The position numbers were made by a program, and so were the translations under genes. The notes beneath the pieces are model-generated. The model ran no database searches and was not told the origin of the DNA. It saw only the letters and a program-made list of their open reading frames with translations. A stretch of 64,000 nt of DNA, taken from the NCBI RefSeq assembly GCF_900107275.1, contig NZ_FNPI01000002.1:248001-312000 (forward strand), read 5' to 3'. Shown one piece after another: positions 54,788 through 63,909 of this stretch. Within the stretch, counting starts at the first letter, position 1, and each line of letters starts with the position of its first letter. This DNA is from Evansella caseinilytica. Its GTDB lineage: Bacteria; Bacillota; Bacilli; Bacillales; Salisediminibacteriaceae.

Positions 54788-55876
54788 GTGGTACAAAAAC
54801 ATTTTCGTATATTAACGATCAATCCGGGATCAACTTCTACTAAAATCGGAGTGTTTGAACATGGCAAACTGTTGATGGAAGAAACGATCCGGCACGATCG
54901 GGAGCTCTTAAGCAAATACGATGCGATTATCGCTCAATACCAGTTTCGAAAACAAACGATTCTCGAAGCGTTGGACAGAAACGGGATAAATTTGTCGAAG
55001 CTGGCCGCTGTCGTTGGACGAGGCGGGCTGCTGCGACCGATTCCAGGCGGTACATACGCTGTCAATGAAGCGATGCTGGAGGATTTAAGAACTGGTTATT
55101 CCGGTCAGCACGCTTCCAATTTAGGAGGAATTCTGGCGTATGAAATTGCGTCACAATTAAATATTGAAGCTTTTATCGTCGACCCAGTAGTCGTTGATGA
55201 GATGGAGCCGATCGCCAAAGTCTCCGGATTTGCCGATGTTGAAAGAAAAAGTATTTTTCACGCGCTGAATCAAAAGGCTGTTGCCCGGCAGGTGGCTGCT
55301 GAGTTCGGTAAATCATATGAAGAACTTCGCTTCATCGTTGTTCATATGGGAGGCGGGATTACGGTCGGTGCACATGTGAACGGCCGGGTTATCGATGTAA
55401 ACAACGGCTTGCACGGGGAAGGTCCATTTTCCCCTGAGCGTGCCGGCACAGTACCGGCCGGCGACCTCGTGTCCTTGTGCTTTTCGGGGGAGTACTACGC
55501 CGATGAAATAATGAAGAAAATCGTCGGTCAAGGTGGATTGGTCGGTTATTTAGGCACAAATGATGCCGTTGAAGTGGAGACCCGAATTGCCAAAGGGGAT
55601 GAGCGGGCAGAGCTCGTATATGAAGCGATGGCTTATCAAATTGCCAAGGAAATCGGAGCTGCGGCCGCCGTTTTGAAGGGAAAAGTTGATGCGATCGTGC
55701 TTACTGGCGGACTCGCTTACGGAAAGCAGTTTGTCAGTAAAATTACCGACAGGGTTCAATGGATCGGCGACATCATTGTTAAACCTGGAGAAAACGAACT
55801 GCAGGCGTTGGCGGAAGGCGCGTTAAGAGTACTTCGCAAGCAAGAAGAAGCAAAGGTATACCGCATTGATATGTGA
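54788..55876 (+). CDS. buk: Butyrate kinase (branched-chain)
   Basis: 362 residues of the ASKHA acetate/butyrate kinase fold: [15 protein letters not shown] (phosphate 1), [20 protein letters not shown] and VLTGGLAYG (adenosine). It makes ATP from acyl phosphates formed by Ptb. GTG 54788 is chosen because GGAGG at 54775-54779 is eight bases away; the upstream TTG lies in that site. Length matches B. subtilis Buk. Confidence 0.94.
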   Translation: MVQKHFRILTINPGSTSTKIGVFEHGKLLMEETIRHDRELLSKYDAIIAQYQFRKQTILEALDRNGINLSKLAAVVGRGGLLRPIPGGTYAVNEAMLEDLRTGYSGQHASNLGGILAYEIASQLNIEAFIVDPVVVDEMEPIAKVSGFADVERKSIFHALNQKAVARQVAAEFGKSYEELRFIVVHMGGGITVGAHVNGRVIDVNNGLHGEGPFSPERAGTVPAGDLVSLCFSGEYYADEIMKKIVGQGGLVGYLGTNDAVEVETRIAKGDERAELVYEAMAYQIAKEIGAAAAVLKGKVDAIVLTGGLAYGKQFVSKITDRVQWIGDIIVKPGENELQALAEGALRVLRKQEEAKVYRIDM

Positions 55877-55888
55877 GGAGGGTGAACC

Positions 55889-57313
55889 ATGGCAAAAGAA
55901 TATGATTTAGTCGTGCTCGGCGCCGGAACCGGAGGATATGTAGCTGCTATTCGTGCTTCCCAGCTTGGCATGAAGGTGGCTGTTGTTGAAAAAGCAAAGC
56001 TTGGCGGAACGTGCCTGCATAAAGGCTGCATCCCCAGCAAAGCGCTGCTGCGCAGCGCCGAAGTTTATAAAACGGTTAAGAACAGTGCTGATTTCGGAGT
56101 GGAAAGTGCGCCCCCGGCGTTAAACTTTTCCCGTGTTCAGGAGCGAAAGCAGGGCATTGTCGAGCAATTATATAAAGGCGTTCAACATCTAATGAAGAAA
56201 GGAAAAATTGATGTCTATGAAGGGTATGGCCGCATTTTGGGACCATCGATTTTTTCTCCTTCTCCCGGCACAATCTCGGTAGAAAAAGAGGGCGGAGCGG
56301 ATAATGAGATGCTTGTTCCGAGATTTGTCCTTATTGCCACCGGGAGCAAGCCAAAAACATTGCCTGGGTTACCGGTGGACCGGAAGCATGTTCTGACATC
56401 GGACGAAGCCCTTCAACTGGAAACGCTCCCTGATTCCATCACCATTATCGGCGGCGGCGTCATCGGGATCGAGTGGGCATCGATGCTTGCAGATTTCGGT
56501 GTAAAGGTTACCGTTCTCGAATATTTACCGCGAATTTTACCGTTAGAGGATGAGGCGGTATCCAAGGAAATGCTGCGGGCGATGAAGAAAAAGGGAGTCA
56601 AGGTAGTCACGAATGCCAAGGTGCTTGCAGACAAGACGGTGGCAGACGACGCAAAAACAGTGGTAGTCTATGAACATAAAGGGAAAACGTTGGAAGCGAC
56701 GGCGGAAAAAATTCTTGTTTCTGTCGGCAGGAAAGCAAATGTTGACGATATCGGCTTACAAAATACAGATATTCGGGTAGAAAACGGCACGATCATCACG
56801 AACGAATACTACCAGACGAAGGAATCCCATATTTATGCCGTCGGTGATGTCATCGGCGGTCTGCAGCTGGCACATGTTGCCTCCCATGAAGGGATCATTG
56901 CTGTTGAACATATGGCAGGAGGCAGTCCGCAGCCGCTGAACATTCATCAGGTGCCGAAATGTACATATTCATCACCTGAAGTGGCCAGCGTCGGCTTATC
57001 CGAGGCGGAGGCTGCGGAACAGGGCTACAAGGTGAAAACCGGAACCTTTTCCTTTAAAGCGATCGGCAAAGCGTTGGTGTACGGAGACACTTCCGGGTTT
57101 GTGAAACTTGTCTCCGACGTTGATACGGATGATTTGCTTGGCGTCCATATGATCGGCCCGCATGTAACGGACATGATTTCGGAAGCGGCGCTTGCGAAGG
57201 TGCTCGACGCAACGGCCTGGGAAATCGGAGAAACGATCCATCCGCATCCGAGCTTGTCGGAAGCGGTTGGAGAAGCGGCGCTTGCTGTAGATGGAAAAGC
57301 GATTCACGGGTAG
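55889..57313 (+). CDS. lpdV: Dihydrolipoyl dehydrogenase E3 of the branched-chain complex
   Basis: A 474-residue flavoprotein. FAD motif GAGTGGYVAAIRASQLG, the redox disulfide GGTCLHKGCIPSK, NAD motif GGGVIGIEWASMLADFGV and the C-terminal His-Glu region HPHPSLSEAVGEAA are all present. It re-oxidises the dihydrolipoyl arm of BkdB. It lies 12 bases after buk, with AGGAGGGTG before ATG. Confidence 0.95.
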   Translation: MAKEYDLVVLGAGTGGYVAAIRASQLGMKVAVVEKAKLGGTCLHKGCIPSKALLRSAEVYKTVKNSADFGVESAPPALNFSRVQERKQGIVEQLYKGVQHLMKKGKIDVYEGYGRILGPSIFSPSPGTISVEKEGGADNEMLVPRFVLIATGSKPKTLPGLPVDRKHVLTSDEALQLETLPDSITIIGGGVIGIEWASMLADFGVKVTVLEYLPRILPLEDEAVSKEMLRAMKKKGVKVVTNAKVLADKTVADDAKTVVVYEHKGKTLEATAEKILVSVGRKANVDDIGLQNTDIRVENGTIITNEYYQTKESHIYAVGDVIGGLQLAHVASHEGIIAVEHMAGGSPQPLNIHQVPKCTYSSPEVASVGLSEAEAAEQGYKVKTGTFSFKAIGKALVYGDTSGFVKLVSDVDTDDLLGVHMIGPHVTDMISEAALAKVLDATAWEIGETIHPHPSLSEAVGEAALAVDGKAIHG

Positions 57314-57352
57314 CTTTGGAATGAATCAATTGCGAATCAGGGAGGGAACGAC

Positions 57353-58348
57353 ATGAGTAAACTGCGCCATCACCAGCTTGGACTGACGGATGACGATGTG
57401 ATAGCAATGTACGAAACAATGTTACTGGCACGAATGATCGATGAACGGATGTGGCTGTTAAACCGAGCAGGAAAAATTCCGTTTGTGATTTCCTGCCAGG
57501 GGCAGGAAGCGGCCCAAGTGGGAGCAGCCATGGCCCTTGATAAAGACAAAGACTATGTTCTTCCGTACTATCGTGATATGGGAGTTGTACTGCACTTTGG
57601 CATGACTGCTAAAGATTTGCTACTGTCGGGTTTTGCCAAAGCGGAAGATCCGAATTCGGGAGGCCGTCAGATGCCGGGGCATTTCGGTCAGAAAAAGAAC
57701 CGGATTGTCACCGGCTCGTCGCCGGTGACGACGCAAGTACCCCACGCGGTTGGTTTCGGGCTTGCGGCAAAAATGAAAAGGCAGGATTTCATCGCCTTTA
57801 CTACCTTTGGAGAAGGGTCGTCAAACCAGGGCGATTTTCATGAAGGCATCAATTTTGCCAGCGTCCATGATTTACCGGTTATTTTTATGTGCGAAAACAA
57901 TAAGTACGCCATTTCCGTACCGTTGGAAAAACAGCTGAATTGTCAGCATGTCTCCGATCGGGCAGCTGCATACGGTATTCATGGAGAAACGGTGGACGGC
58001 AATGACCCGTTGGCAGTATATGAAGCTGTTTCCAAGGCAAGGAAGCGTGCGGTGAACGGGGAAGGGCCATCATTGATTGAAACGGTGTCCTATCGTCTGA
58101 CGCCTCACTCCAGCGATGATGATGACAGTACCTACCGGGCAAAGGAAGAAGTGGAGGAAGCCAAAAAGCTTGACCCGATTCACACTTTCGAGGAATATTT
58201 ACATGGTGCCGGGCTGTTATCGCATGAGGGGAAAGAAGAAATCCGATCCAAGCTGCGGAATATTATTGACGATGCCACCGATTATGCAGAAAAAGCACCT
58301 TATGCAGAACCGGAAACTGCATTAAAGTATGTGTATGGAGAGGAGTGA
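57353..58348 (+). CDS. bkdAA: Branched-chain 2-oxoacid dehydrogenase E1 alpha
   Basis: A 331-residue thiamine-diphosphate E1 alpha subunit. Blocks: MLLARMIDERMWLLNRAGKI, ThDP-binding FGEGSSNQGDFHEGINFASVHDLPVIFMCENN, and the phosphorylation-loop-like YRLTPHSSDDDDSTYR. It decarboxylates the keto acids of Leu, Ile and Val with BkdAB and supplies branched starter units for fatty acids. ATG 57353 after GGGAGG. Confidence 0.95.
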   Translation: MSKLRHHQLGLTDDDVIAMYETMLLARMIDERMWLLNRAGKIPFVISCQGQEAAQVGAAMALDKDKDYVLPYYRDMGVVLHFGMTAKDLLLSGFAKAEDPNSGGRQMPGHFGQKKNRIVTGSSPVTTQVPHAVGFGLAAKMKRQDFIAFTTFGEGSSNQGDFHEGINFASVHDLPVIFMCENNKYAISVPLEKQLNCQHVSDRAAAYGIHGETVDGNDPLAVYEAVSKARKRAVNGEGPSLIETVSYRLTPHSSDDDDSTYRAKEEVEEAKKLDPIHTFEEYLHGAGLLSHEGKEEIRSKLRNIIDDATDYAEKAPYAEPETALKYVYGEE

Positions 58349-58354
58349 CGCTGG

Positions 58355-59338
58355 ATGCCTAAAATTTCTTATATCGAAGCAGTAACAAGTGCCATAAGAG
58401 AAGAAATGGCAAGAGACGAAAACGTGTTTGTCCTTGGGGAAGATGTCGGAAAACGAGGCGGCGTTTTTCGGGCAACGAACGGCTTATATGAACAATTCGG
58501 CGAAGAACGCGTCATCGATACCCCCCTGGCAGAATCGGCGATTGCCGGCGTCGGCATCGGTGCCGCCATGTACGGCATGAGGCCGATCGCTGAAATTCAA
58601 TTTGCAGACTTTATTATGCCGGCTGTCAACCAAATTATCTCGGAAGCGGCAAAAATCCGCTATCGTTCCAACAATGATTGGCAATGTCCGTTGACGATCC
58701 GCGCACCGTACGGGGGCGGTATCCATGGGGCACTTTATCATTCGCAGTCCATTGAAGCGATATTCGCAAATGTCCCCGGTTTAAAGATCGTCATGCCGTC
58801 GACGCCTTATGACGTCAAAGGCTTGTTAAAGTCAGCAATCCGCTCGAATGATCCGGTATTGTTTTTTGAACATAAGCGGGCGTACCGCTTAATCAAAGGG
58901 GAGGTTCCCGACGACGAATATACATTGCCGCTTGGAAAAGCAGATGTGAAACGTGAAGGAGAAGATATTACCGTTATTACATATGGCATGTGTGTTCATT
59001 TTGCCATGCAGGCGGCGGAGAATTTGGCGAAGGAAGGCTACGACGCCCATATTCTTGATTTACGCACAGTATACCCGCTGGACAAGGAAGCGATTGTCGA
59101 AGCAGCCAAAAAGACAGGGAAGGTGCTTCTCATCACGGAAGACAACAAGGAGGGCAGTATCATTAGCGAAGTAGCCGCCATCATTGCTGAAAATTGTTTG
59201 TTCGATTTAGACGCGCCGATTAAGAGACTTGCGGGACCGGATGTTCCTGCAATGCCGTACGCGCCGACAATGGAGAAATATTTCATGGTGAACCCGGACA
59301 AAGTGGAAGCTGCCATGAAAGAGCTGGCGGACTTTTAA
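58355..59338 (+). CDS. bkdAB: Branched-chain 2-oxoacid dehydrogenase E1 beta
   Basis: A 327-residue E1 beta subunit (transketolase-like pyrimidine and C-terminal domains). Visible: VFVLGEDVGKRGGVFRAT, the catalytic Glu region DTPLAESAIAGVGIGAAM, and VITYGMCVHFAMQAAE. It starts six bases after bkdAA. A repeat hairpin separates it from bkdB. Confidence 0.95.
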   Translation: MPKISYIEAVTSAIREEMARDENVFVLGEDVGKRGGVFRATNGLYEQFGEERVIDTPLAESAIAGVGIGAAMYGMRPIAEIQFADFIMPAVNQIISEAAKIRYRSNNDWQCPLTIRAPYGGGIHGALYHSQSIEAIFANVPGLKIVMPSTPYDVKGLLKSAIRSNDPVLFFEHKRAYRLIKGEVPDDEYTLPLGKADVKREGEDITVITYGMCVHFAMQAAENLAKEGYDAHILDLRTVYPLDKEAIVEAAKKTGKVLLITEDNKEGSIISEVAAIIAENCLFDLDAPIKRLAGPDVPAMPYAPTMEKYFMVNPDKVEAAMKELADF

Positions 59339-59367
59339 TGCCCTTGTTAGCGAAGAAGGCGGATACC

Positions 59368-59411
59368 GTGTTTGTTCAAAAGGATAAAAAGCAATTTTTT
59401 TGAACAAACAC
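59368..59411 (+). repeat. Solo repeat hairpin inside the bkd operon
   Basis: GTGTTTGTTCAAAAGGAT, loop, ATTTTTTTGAACAAACAC, orientation ambiguous because it is palindromic. It lies between bkdAB and bkdB, where B. subtilis has a short spacer. As a terminator-like hairpin followed by only short T-runs, it may lower bkdB expression. Confidence 0.7.
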
Positions 59412-59496
59412 TTAAAAATGAAGTTTTTCACATCATTCAGGCGGCTGCTAGCGATGCCGAATTTTGGATGACAACTTCAAGGGAGGTGCCTATTCA

Positions 59497-60774
59497 ATGG
59501 CAACAGAAATTACGATGCCTCAATTAGGAGAAAGTGTGACAGAGGGAACGATTACGAAATGGCTTGTCAAGCCCGGCGATAAAGTAAACAAATATGACCC
59601 GCTTGCAGAAGTAATGACAGATAAAGTAAATGCGGAAATCCCATCCTCATTCAGCGGTACTATCAAAGAATTGATTGCTCAGGAAGACCAAACCCTTGGT
59701 GTTGGAGAAGTCATTTGCACGCTCGTAACCGAAGCGGAAGGGCAGGCAGCGCCAACCGCTGGCACAACTGAACCGGAAAAAGCAGAACCAGCGGCTGAAG
59801 CCCCGTTGCATGCAAGCACATCTCAGGATGAATCGGAAAATAAACGACGCTATTCTCCGGCTGTCATGCGGCTGGCCCAGGAGAACAACATCGATCTTGA
59901 ACAGGTGCAAGGCAGCGGGCGAGGAGGCCGGATCACGAGAAAGGATCTCCTTGCTGTTATTGCCAGCGGCCACCTGCTTGAGCAAAAGGAAGCAACAAGT
60001 ACCTTAGCCCCGGCAGCAGCGGAAGTACAACGGCAGACGGCAGCGGTAAAAACCGTTTCTGTTCCGTCCGGCAAAGTGGAGGAAATCCCGGTGAGCGGCG
60101 TGCGGCGTGCGATAGCGAATAACATGGTGAAGTCGAAGCAGGAAGCGCCACATGCATGGATGATGATCGAAGTAGATGTCACGGAACTTGTCCGATACCG
60201 GAATAAAATAAAAGAGCAATTTTCAAAGAAAGAAGGAATCAAACTGACGTTCCTGCCGTTTTTTGTGAAAGCGGTCGTGGATGCCTTGAAGGAATATCCG
60301 GAAATAAACTCGATGTGGGCGGGGGAAAAAATTATCCGCCACAGGGATATTCATATTTCACTTGCTGTGGCTACGGAAACGGAGCTTTATGTACCTGTCA
60401 TCAAACATGCTGATGAAAAGTCGATTAAAGGCCTTGCCAAAGAGATGGACAGTCTTGTGCAAAAAGTAAGAACAAAATCTCTGAAGCAGGAGGATATGAC
60501 CGGCGGAACCTTCACGGTGAATAACACCGGCTCCTTCGGATCAATACAGTCACAGCCGATAATTAACCAGCCGCAGGCAGCGATCCTTTCTGTGGAAGCC
60601 ATCGTCAAGCGCCCTGTTGTTTTGGAAAACGATGCGATCGCAGTCCGGCATATGGTCAACTTGTGCATGTCATTGGATCATCGCGTGCTGGACGGCCTCA
60701 TTTGCGGCAAATTCCTCGGACATATAAAAAACACGCTGGAAAATATCCGCGAGGAAAATACACCGATTTATTGA
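59497..60774 (+). CDS. bkdB: Branched-chain 2-oxoacid dehydrogenase E2, dihydrolipoyl acyltransferase
   Basis: 425 residues: an N-terminal lipoyl domain with TDKVNAE (lipoylated Lys43), an Ala/Pro linker, a peripheral subunit-binding domain (YSPAVMRLAQENNIDLEQVQGSGRG, shown in part) and the C-terminal acyltransferase with DHRVLDG. It is the core of the complex and a target of the LipM/LipL pathway. ATG 59497 with GGGAGGTG upstream. A terminator follows (60790-60832). Confidence 0.94.
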   Translation: MATEITMPQLGESVTEGTITKWLVKPGDKVNKYDPLAEVMTDKVNAEIPSSFSGTIKELIAQEDQTLGVGEVICTLVTEAEGQAAPTAGTTEPEKAEPAAEAPLHASTSQDESENKRRYSPAVMRLAQENNIDLEQVQGSGRGGRITRKDLLAVIASGHLLEQKEATSTLAPAAAEVQRQTAAVKTVSVPSGKVEEIPVSGVRRAIANNMVKSKQEAPHAWMMIEVDVTELVRYRNKIKEQFSKKEGIKLTFLPFFVKAVVDALKEYPEINSMWAGEKIIRHRDIHISLAVATETELYVPVIKHADEKSIKGLAKEMDSLVQKVRTKSLKQEDMTGGTFTVNNTGSFGSIQSQPIINQPQAAILSVEAIVKRPVVLENDAIAVRHMVNLCMSLDHRVLDGLICGKFLGHIKNTLENIREENTPIY

Positions 60775-60789
60775 CGATTATTTGTGATT

Positions 60790-60832
60790 AAAACCTTTTG
60801 CCGGCTTTATAAATCTGGCGAAAGGTTTTTTT
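60790..60832 (+). terminator. Terminator of the bkd operon
   Basis: AAAACCTTTTGCCGG, loop, CTGGCGAAAGGTTTTTTT. A good stem with T-run. Confidence 0.8.
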
Positions 60833-60954
60833 GAACATGCTCTTTTAATGTATAAAAACAGGCTGAGTGTTACACAATACCCATAAGAGAGCATGTTCAT
60901 GCAGAACACGCTTTTCCTGAGTGATCATACTAAAGCGATGAGAGGATGATAACC

Positions 60955-61416
60955 TTGAAAAAATGCCGAATGATTAGCCTTTGTTTAGCGATCGTTTTAT
61001 TTTGTTTACTACCGCTGACAGGCTACGCCGAAACGGATAATGCAAAAGATCATGAGGAATGTGAAAAGCACCATAAATTCATGCAGCACCACGATACAAT
61101 ACATACCCACCTGACATACTATTATGAATTGCTGATAGATAAATACAGGCCGGAACTTAAAGAAGAGTGGACGGCAGTGACGAGAGACAAGGAAGCGATA
61201 CTAAAAAAAATCAGGGAAATGAAGAAGGAAGGCAAACAAATCGACGATTTATTCGTCAATGATAAATGGAAAGAGCAGCATCAGCAATATCAAGCGGATT
61301 TTCTTACGGCGGTGAAAAAACGCGATGAAGCACAGATAAAGGAATTACTTCCACAAATATTGGAGCTGCAAAAGCAATGGAATAAAAAACATCGAGAACT
61401 ATTAAAAGAGAATTGA
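60955..61416 (+). CDS. Secreted small helical protein, unknown function
   Basis: 153 residues with a clear signal peptide (KKCRMISLCLAIVLFCLLPLTGYAETD, cleavage probably after YAE or GYA). The mature part is very hydrophilic, helical and rich in Lys, Glu and His (HEECEKHHKFMQHHDTIHTH). TTG 60955 has AGAGG nine bases upstream; ATG 60946 is too close to it. The His-rich start could bind metal, but this is a guess. It stands alone after the bkd operon. Confidence 0.65.
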   Translation: MKKCRMISLCLAIVLFCLLPLTGYAETDNAKDHEECEKHHKFMQHHDTIHTHLTYYYELLIDKYRPELKEEWTAVTRDKEAILKKIREMKKEGKQIDDLFVNDKWKEQHQQYQADFLTAVKKRDEAQIKELLPQILELQKQWNKKHRELLKEN

Positions 61417-61578
61417 TGCTGTTGTTTTTAAGCTCGAAAACGCCACCCTTCAATGACATTCAGTAAGTCCATTCACACGGCAGCTGGTTTCATTTTTACA
61501 ACAAAACGCAAAAACATGGTAAACATTATCGTTAACATGTAAAATAGAAGGGAATGATGATAAAGGGGTGTTGATTGA

Positions 61579-62004
61579 ATGGATTTTCAAATGTTCATGA
61601 ATGATGTAGTACAAGTTGCCCGTCAGGAGATGGCGGAAGCCGGCTATACGGAACTGAAAACTTCTGAAGATGTGGATGCTGTTATACAAAAGCCAGGCAA
61701 AACATTCGTCATGATTAATTCTGTCTGCGGCTGTGCTGGAGGAATTGCCAGACCTACTGCCAAATATATGAAAAATTATGATGTGAAAGCAGATAACTAT
61801 GTCACTGTCTTTGCAGGTCAAGATCGCGAGGCAACGGCGCAGGTGCGGTCCTATTGTGAAGGATACGAGCCTTCTTCTCCATCCTTTGCTTTGCTGAAGG
61901 ACGGGGAAATCCAAACAATGATTGAACGGCATGAAATTGAAGGGCACGAGCCGATGGAAGTCGCTGAAAAGCTCGAAAATGCCTTTGATCAATATTTCAA
62001 ATAA
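61579..62004 (+). CDS. brxB: Bacilliredoxin BrxB
   Basis: A 141-residue thioredoxin-like protein with the hallmark CGC motif in [13 protein letters not shown]. Bacilliredoxins remove bacillithiol from S-bacillithiolated proteins after oxidative stress. It corresponds to YqiW at the same place in B. subtilis. AAAGGGGTG precedes ATG 61579. A terminator (AAGGCTGTTC...GAACAGCCTTTTT, 62023-62068) follows. Confidence 0.92.
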   Translation: MDFQMFMNDVVQVARQEMAEAGYTELKTSEDVDAVIQKPGKTFVMINSVCGCAGGIARPTAKYMKNYDVKADNYVTVFAGQDREATAQVRSYCEGYEPSSPSFALLKDGEIQTMIERHEIEGHEPMEVAEKLENAFDQYFK

Positions 62005-62022
62005 CTCTATTTTTTACACCAG

Positions 62023-62068
62023 AAGGCTGTTCAGCAGGCAGAGAAATGCCCTTACGAACAGCCTTTTT
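62023..62068 (+). terminator. Terminator of brxB
   Basis: AAGGCTGTTC, loop with an inner GGCA...TGCC pair, GAACAGCCTTTTT. Confidence 0.85.
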
Positions 62069-62162
62069 AAATATTGTTGTTTGAAAAATCCTTATCTTGT
62101 GCTATAATTTCGATCTGTAGGCTGTTAATTTGAATGTCGTTACATCACTGGGAGTGGTTTGA

Positions 62163-62513
62163 ATGAATGAACTGTATAAACAAATTCATCTGTATTTGAA
62201 TATGGACGAAGAAATCAGCTTTGAAGAATTCGATGGGTACTATAAGCGGGCAATTGATTATTTTAATGAGCATGCCGATCAGTTTGAGGAAGACGCGATC
62301 TGGAAAGCACTTTTTATCTCAGAAAACGTGATGTCCAACGCCGATGCGCGTTCAGCAACAGAAAAAGGGGCAAAAGCGAAGAAATATAAAAAAATGGCGC
62401 AACGCCTTTCCTTGTGGGCGCAAAACTTCACCGGAAGACTTGCTCAGCAAGGCTATTCCAAGGACGAAATGAATCAGCGTTTTGAGGAAATGTTCCAAGA
62501 CAAAGTGGAATAA
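62163..62513 (+). CDS. Conserved-type hypothetical protein
   Basis: A 116-residue soluble, mainly helical, acidic protein, not recognised. It has no membrane segment or known motif. The middle contains a basic patch (EKGAKAKKYKKMAQRLS). GGGAGTGG precedes ATG 62163. It is single, between brxB and tRNA-Arg, and well separated on both sides. Regular codon use and a proper ribosome-binding site support it as a real gene. Confidence 0.7.
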   Translation: MNELYKQIHLYLNMDEEISFEEFDGYYKRAIDYFNEHADQFEEDAIWKALFISENVMSNADARSATEKGAKAKKYKKMAQRLSLWAQNFTGRLAQQGYSKDEMNQRFEEMFQDKVE

Positions 62514-62566
62514 ATGTTTCAGGATAACTTTTTATAAAATGAGGTTATTTTTTTTCAAATGAGTAC

Positions 62567-62595
62567 TTGATTTTTGATTGCAATATTGTTATACT
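62567..62595 (+). promoter_or_regulatory. Promoter of tRNA-Arg
   Basis: TTGATT (62567-62572), 17 bases, TATACT (62590-62595). A near-consensus sigma-A promoter, with a leader hairpin GGACGA GTGA TCGTCC (62606-62621) before the tRNA. Confidence 0.8.
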
Positions 62596-62627
62596 CCTAT
62601 AGTACGGACGAGTGATCGTCCTTCAAT

Positions 62628-62702
62628 GCGCCTATGGTGAAATGGATATCATACGAGATTTCGGCTCTCGCGTTCTGGGTTCGAATCCTGGTGGGCGCGC
62701 CA
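62628..62702 (+). tRNA. tRNA-Arg (anticodon UCG)
   Basis: A complete cloverleaf of 75 nt. The acceptor GCGCCTA pairs with TGGGCGC, the discriminator is G and CCA is encoded. The anticodon stem CGAGA/TCTCG encloses the loop TTTCGGC, giving UCG (reads CGA). The T-loop is TTCGAAT. A single tRNA gene at this place corresponds to the lone arginine tRNA near yqiW in B. subtilis. There is no sign of an integrated element beside it. Confidence 0.95.
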
Positions 62703-62717
62703 TACGATACATATAAC

Positions 62718-62752
62718 AGCTCCCGTTCACATGATGAACCGGGGGCTTTTTT
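62718..62752 (+). terminator. Terminator of tRNA-Arg
   Basis: AGCTCCCGTTCA, loop, TGAACCGGGGGCT, TTTTTT. It is followed at 62753-62791 by a remnant of the dispersed repeat (TGTTCTTTTTGAACAAACAC). Confidence 0.88.
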
Positions 62753-62851
62753 ATACAAACACTTAAAGAGCATGTTCTTTTTGAACAAACACAGACTAAG
62801 AAAGTAATGCTGTCAGCTGTCATACGCACATGCAGCAAACGGGGTGTTTTC

Positions 62852-63823
62852 ATGATGTTTCGCATCGGTTATCGGACGCTAAAAACGGCGTTGGGCACAG
62901 GGCTCGCTATTGCCGTTGCTCAGGCGCTTCAGTTAGACTATTTTACTTCCGCCGGTATTATCACGATCTTATGTATTCAAAAAACGAGAAGAAAATCCTT
63001 CCATATGTCGTGGGCACGATTTCTTGCCTGTGTCATCGGGTTCATTTATGCTGTCTTGTTGTTTGAAACGCTTGGGTATTATCCATGGACAGTCATTTTA
63101 TTATTGCTGCTGTTTATTCCCACAACCGTTTTATTGAAGGCTCAGGAAGGCATTGTGACGAGTACCGTTGTTATCATGCATGTATACATATCTTCTTCGT
63201 TTTCCGTCCATTTAGTCTGGAATGAACTGCTTCTGGTAACCATCGGGATCGGATGTGCGCTGCTGATGAACGCCTATATGCCGAGCGTAGAAAGAGAGCT
63301 CAAGGAAATGCAGGGAGAGCTCGAGGCATTGTATGCAAAAATCTTTCAGCAGCTCGCCGCCTACATCAAGCACGGGGACAGTGAATGGGACGGGAAGGAA
63401 ATCACGGAAGCCGCCGCTTTGCTGCAATCCGCGAAAAATAAGTCTTTGCAAAACCTGGAGAACCAAATTTTGCGATATGAAGATCAGTATTATCATTATT
63501 TTATCATGCGTGAAAAGCAGCTTGAGACTATCGAGCGGATGCTGCCGTTTTTGACATCGATTGAAATCCAGGTGAAGCAGGGACAGATGCTTGCCGACTT
63601 CCTGTTGGAATTAAGTGAAGGCGTGCATCCGGAGAACACGGCATATGTATTCATTGAAAAGCTGGAGGCCCTTTTGGAGACGTTCAAAGAAATGCCTTTG
63701 CCAACAACGAGAGAAGAATTTGAAGCGAGATCGTCTCTGTTTCATTTGATCCATGAAATTGACCAATATTTAGTGATAAAACAGCAATTTAAACCATTGC
63801 GAAAATATTCGCTGTGGCGATGA
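62852..63823 (+). CDS. yqjA: Aromatic acid exporter (FUSC/ArAE) family membrane protein YqjA
   Basis: A 323-residue protein. The N-terminal half has about four to five helices (TALGTGLAIAVAQALQL; ACVIGFIYAVLLFETLGYYP; VILLLLLFIPTTVLLKA). The C-terminal half is cytoplasmic and helical with a coiled coil. This is the ArAE_1 half-size exporter architecture of YqjA, and no substrate is known. ATG 62852 (MMFRIGYRTLK) has CGGGGTG upstream; the extra codons before it are not family-like. Confidence 0.85.
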   Translation: MMFRIGYRTLKTALGTGLAIAVAQALQLDYFTSAGIITILCIQKTRRKSFHMSWARFLACVIGFIYAVLLFETLGYYPWTVILLLLLFIPTTVLLKAQEGIVTSTVVIMHVYISSSFSVHLVWNELLLVTIGIGCALLMNAYMPSVERELKEMQGELEALYAKIFQQLAAYIKHGDSEWDGKEITEAAALLQSAKNKSLQNLENQILRYEDQYYHYFIMREKQLETIERMLPFLTSIEIQVKQGQMLADFLLELSEGVHPENTAYVFIEKLEALLETFKEMPLPTTREEFEARSSLFHLIHEIDQYLVIKQQFKPLRKYSLWR

Positions 63824-63909
63824 ATAAATCGGTTATGAAAAGCGACAACTAATAGTGTGTGATCAAAGTGTACTCGTTATGTCACAGCAAAAAAGGAAGA
63901 TGATTCTCA

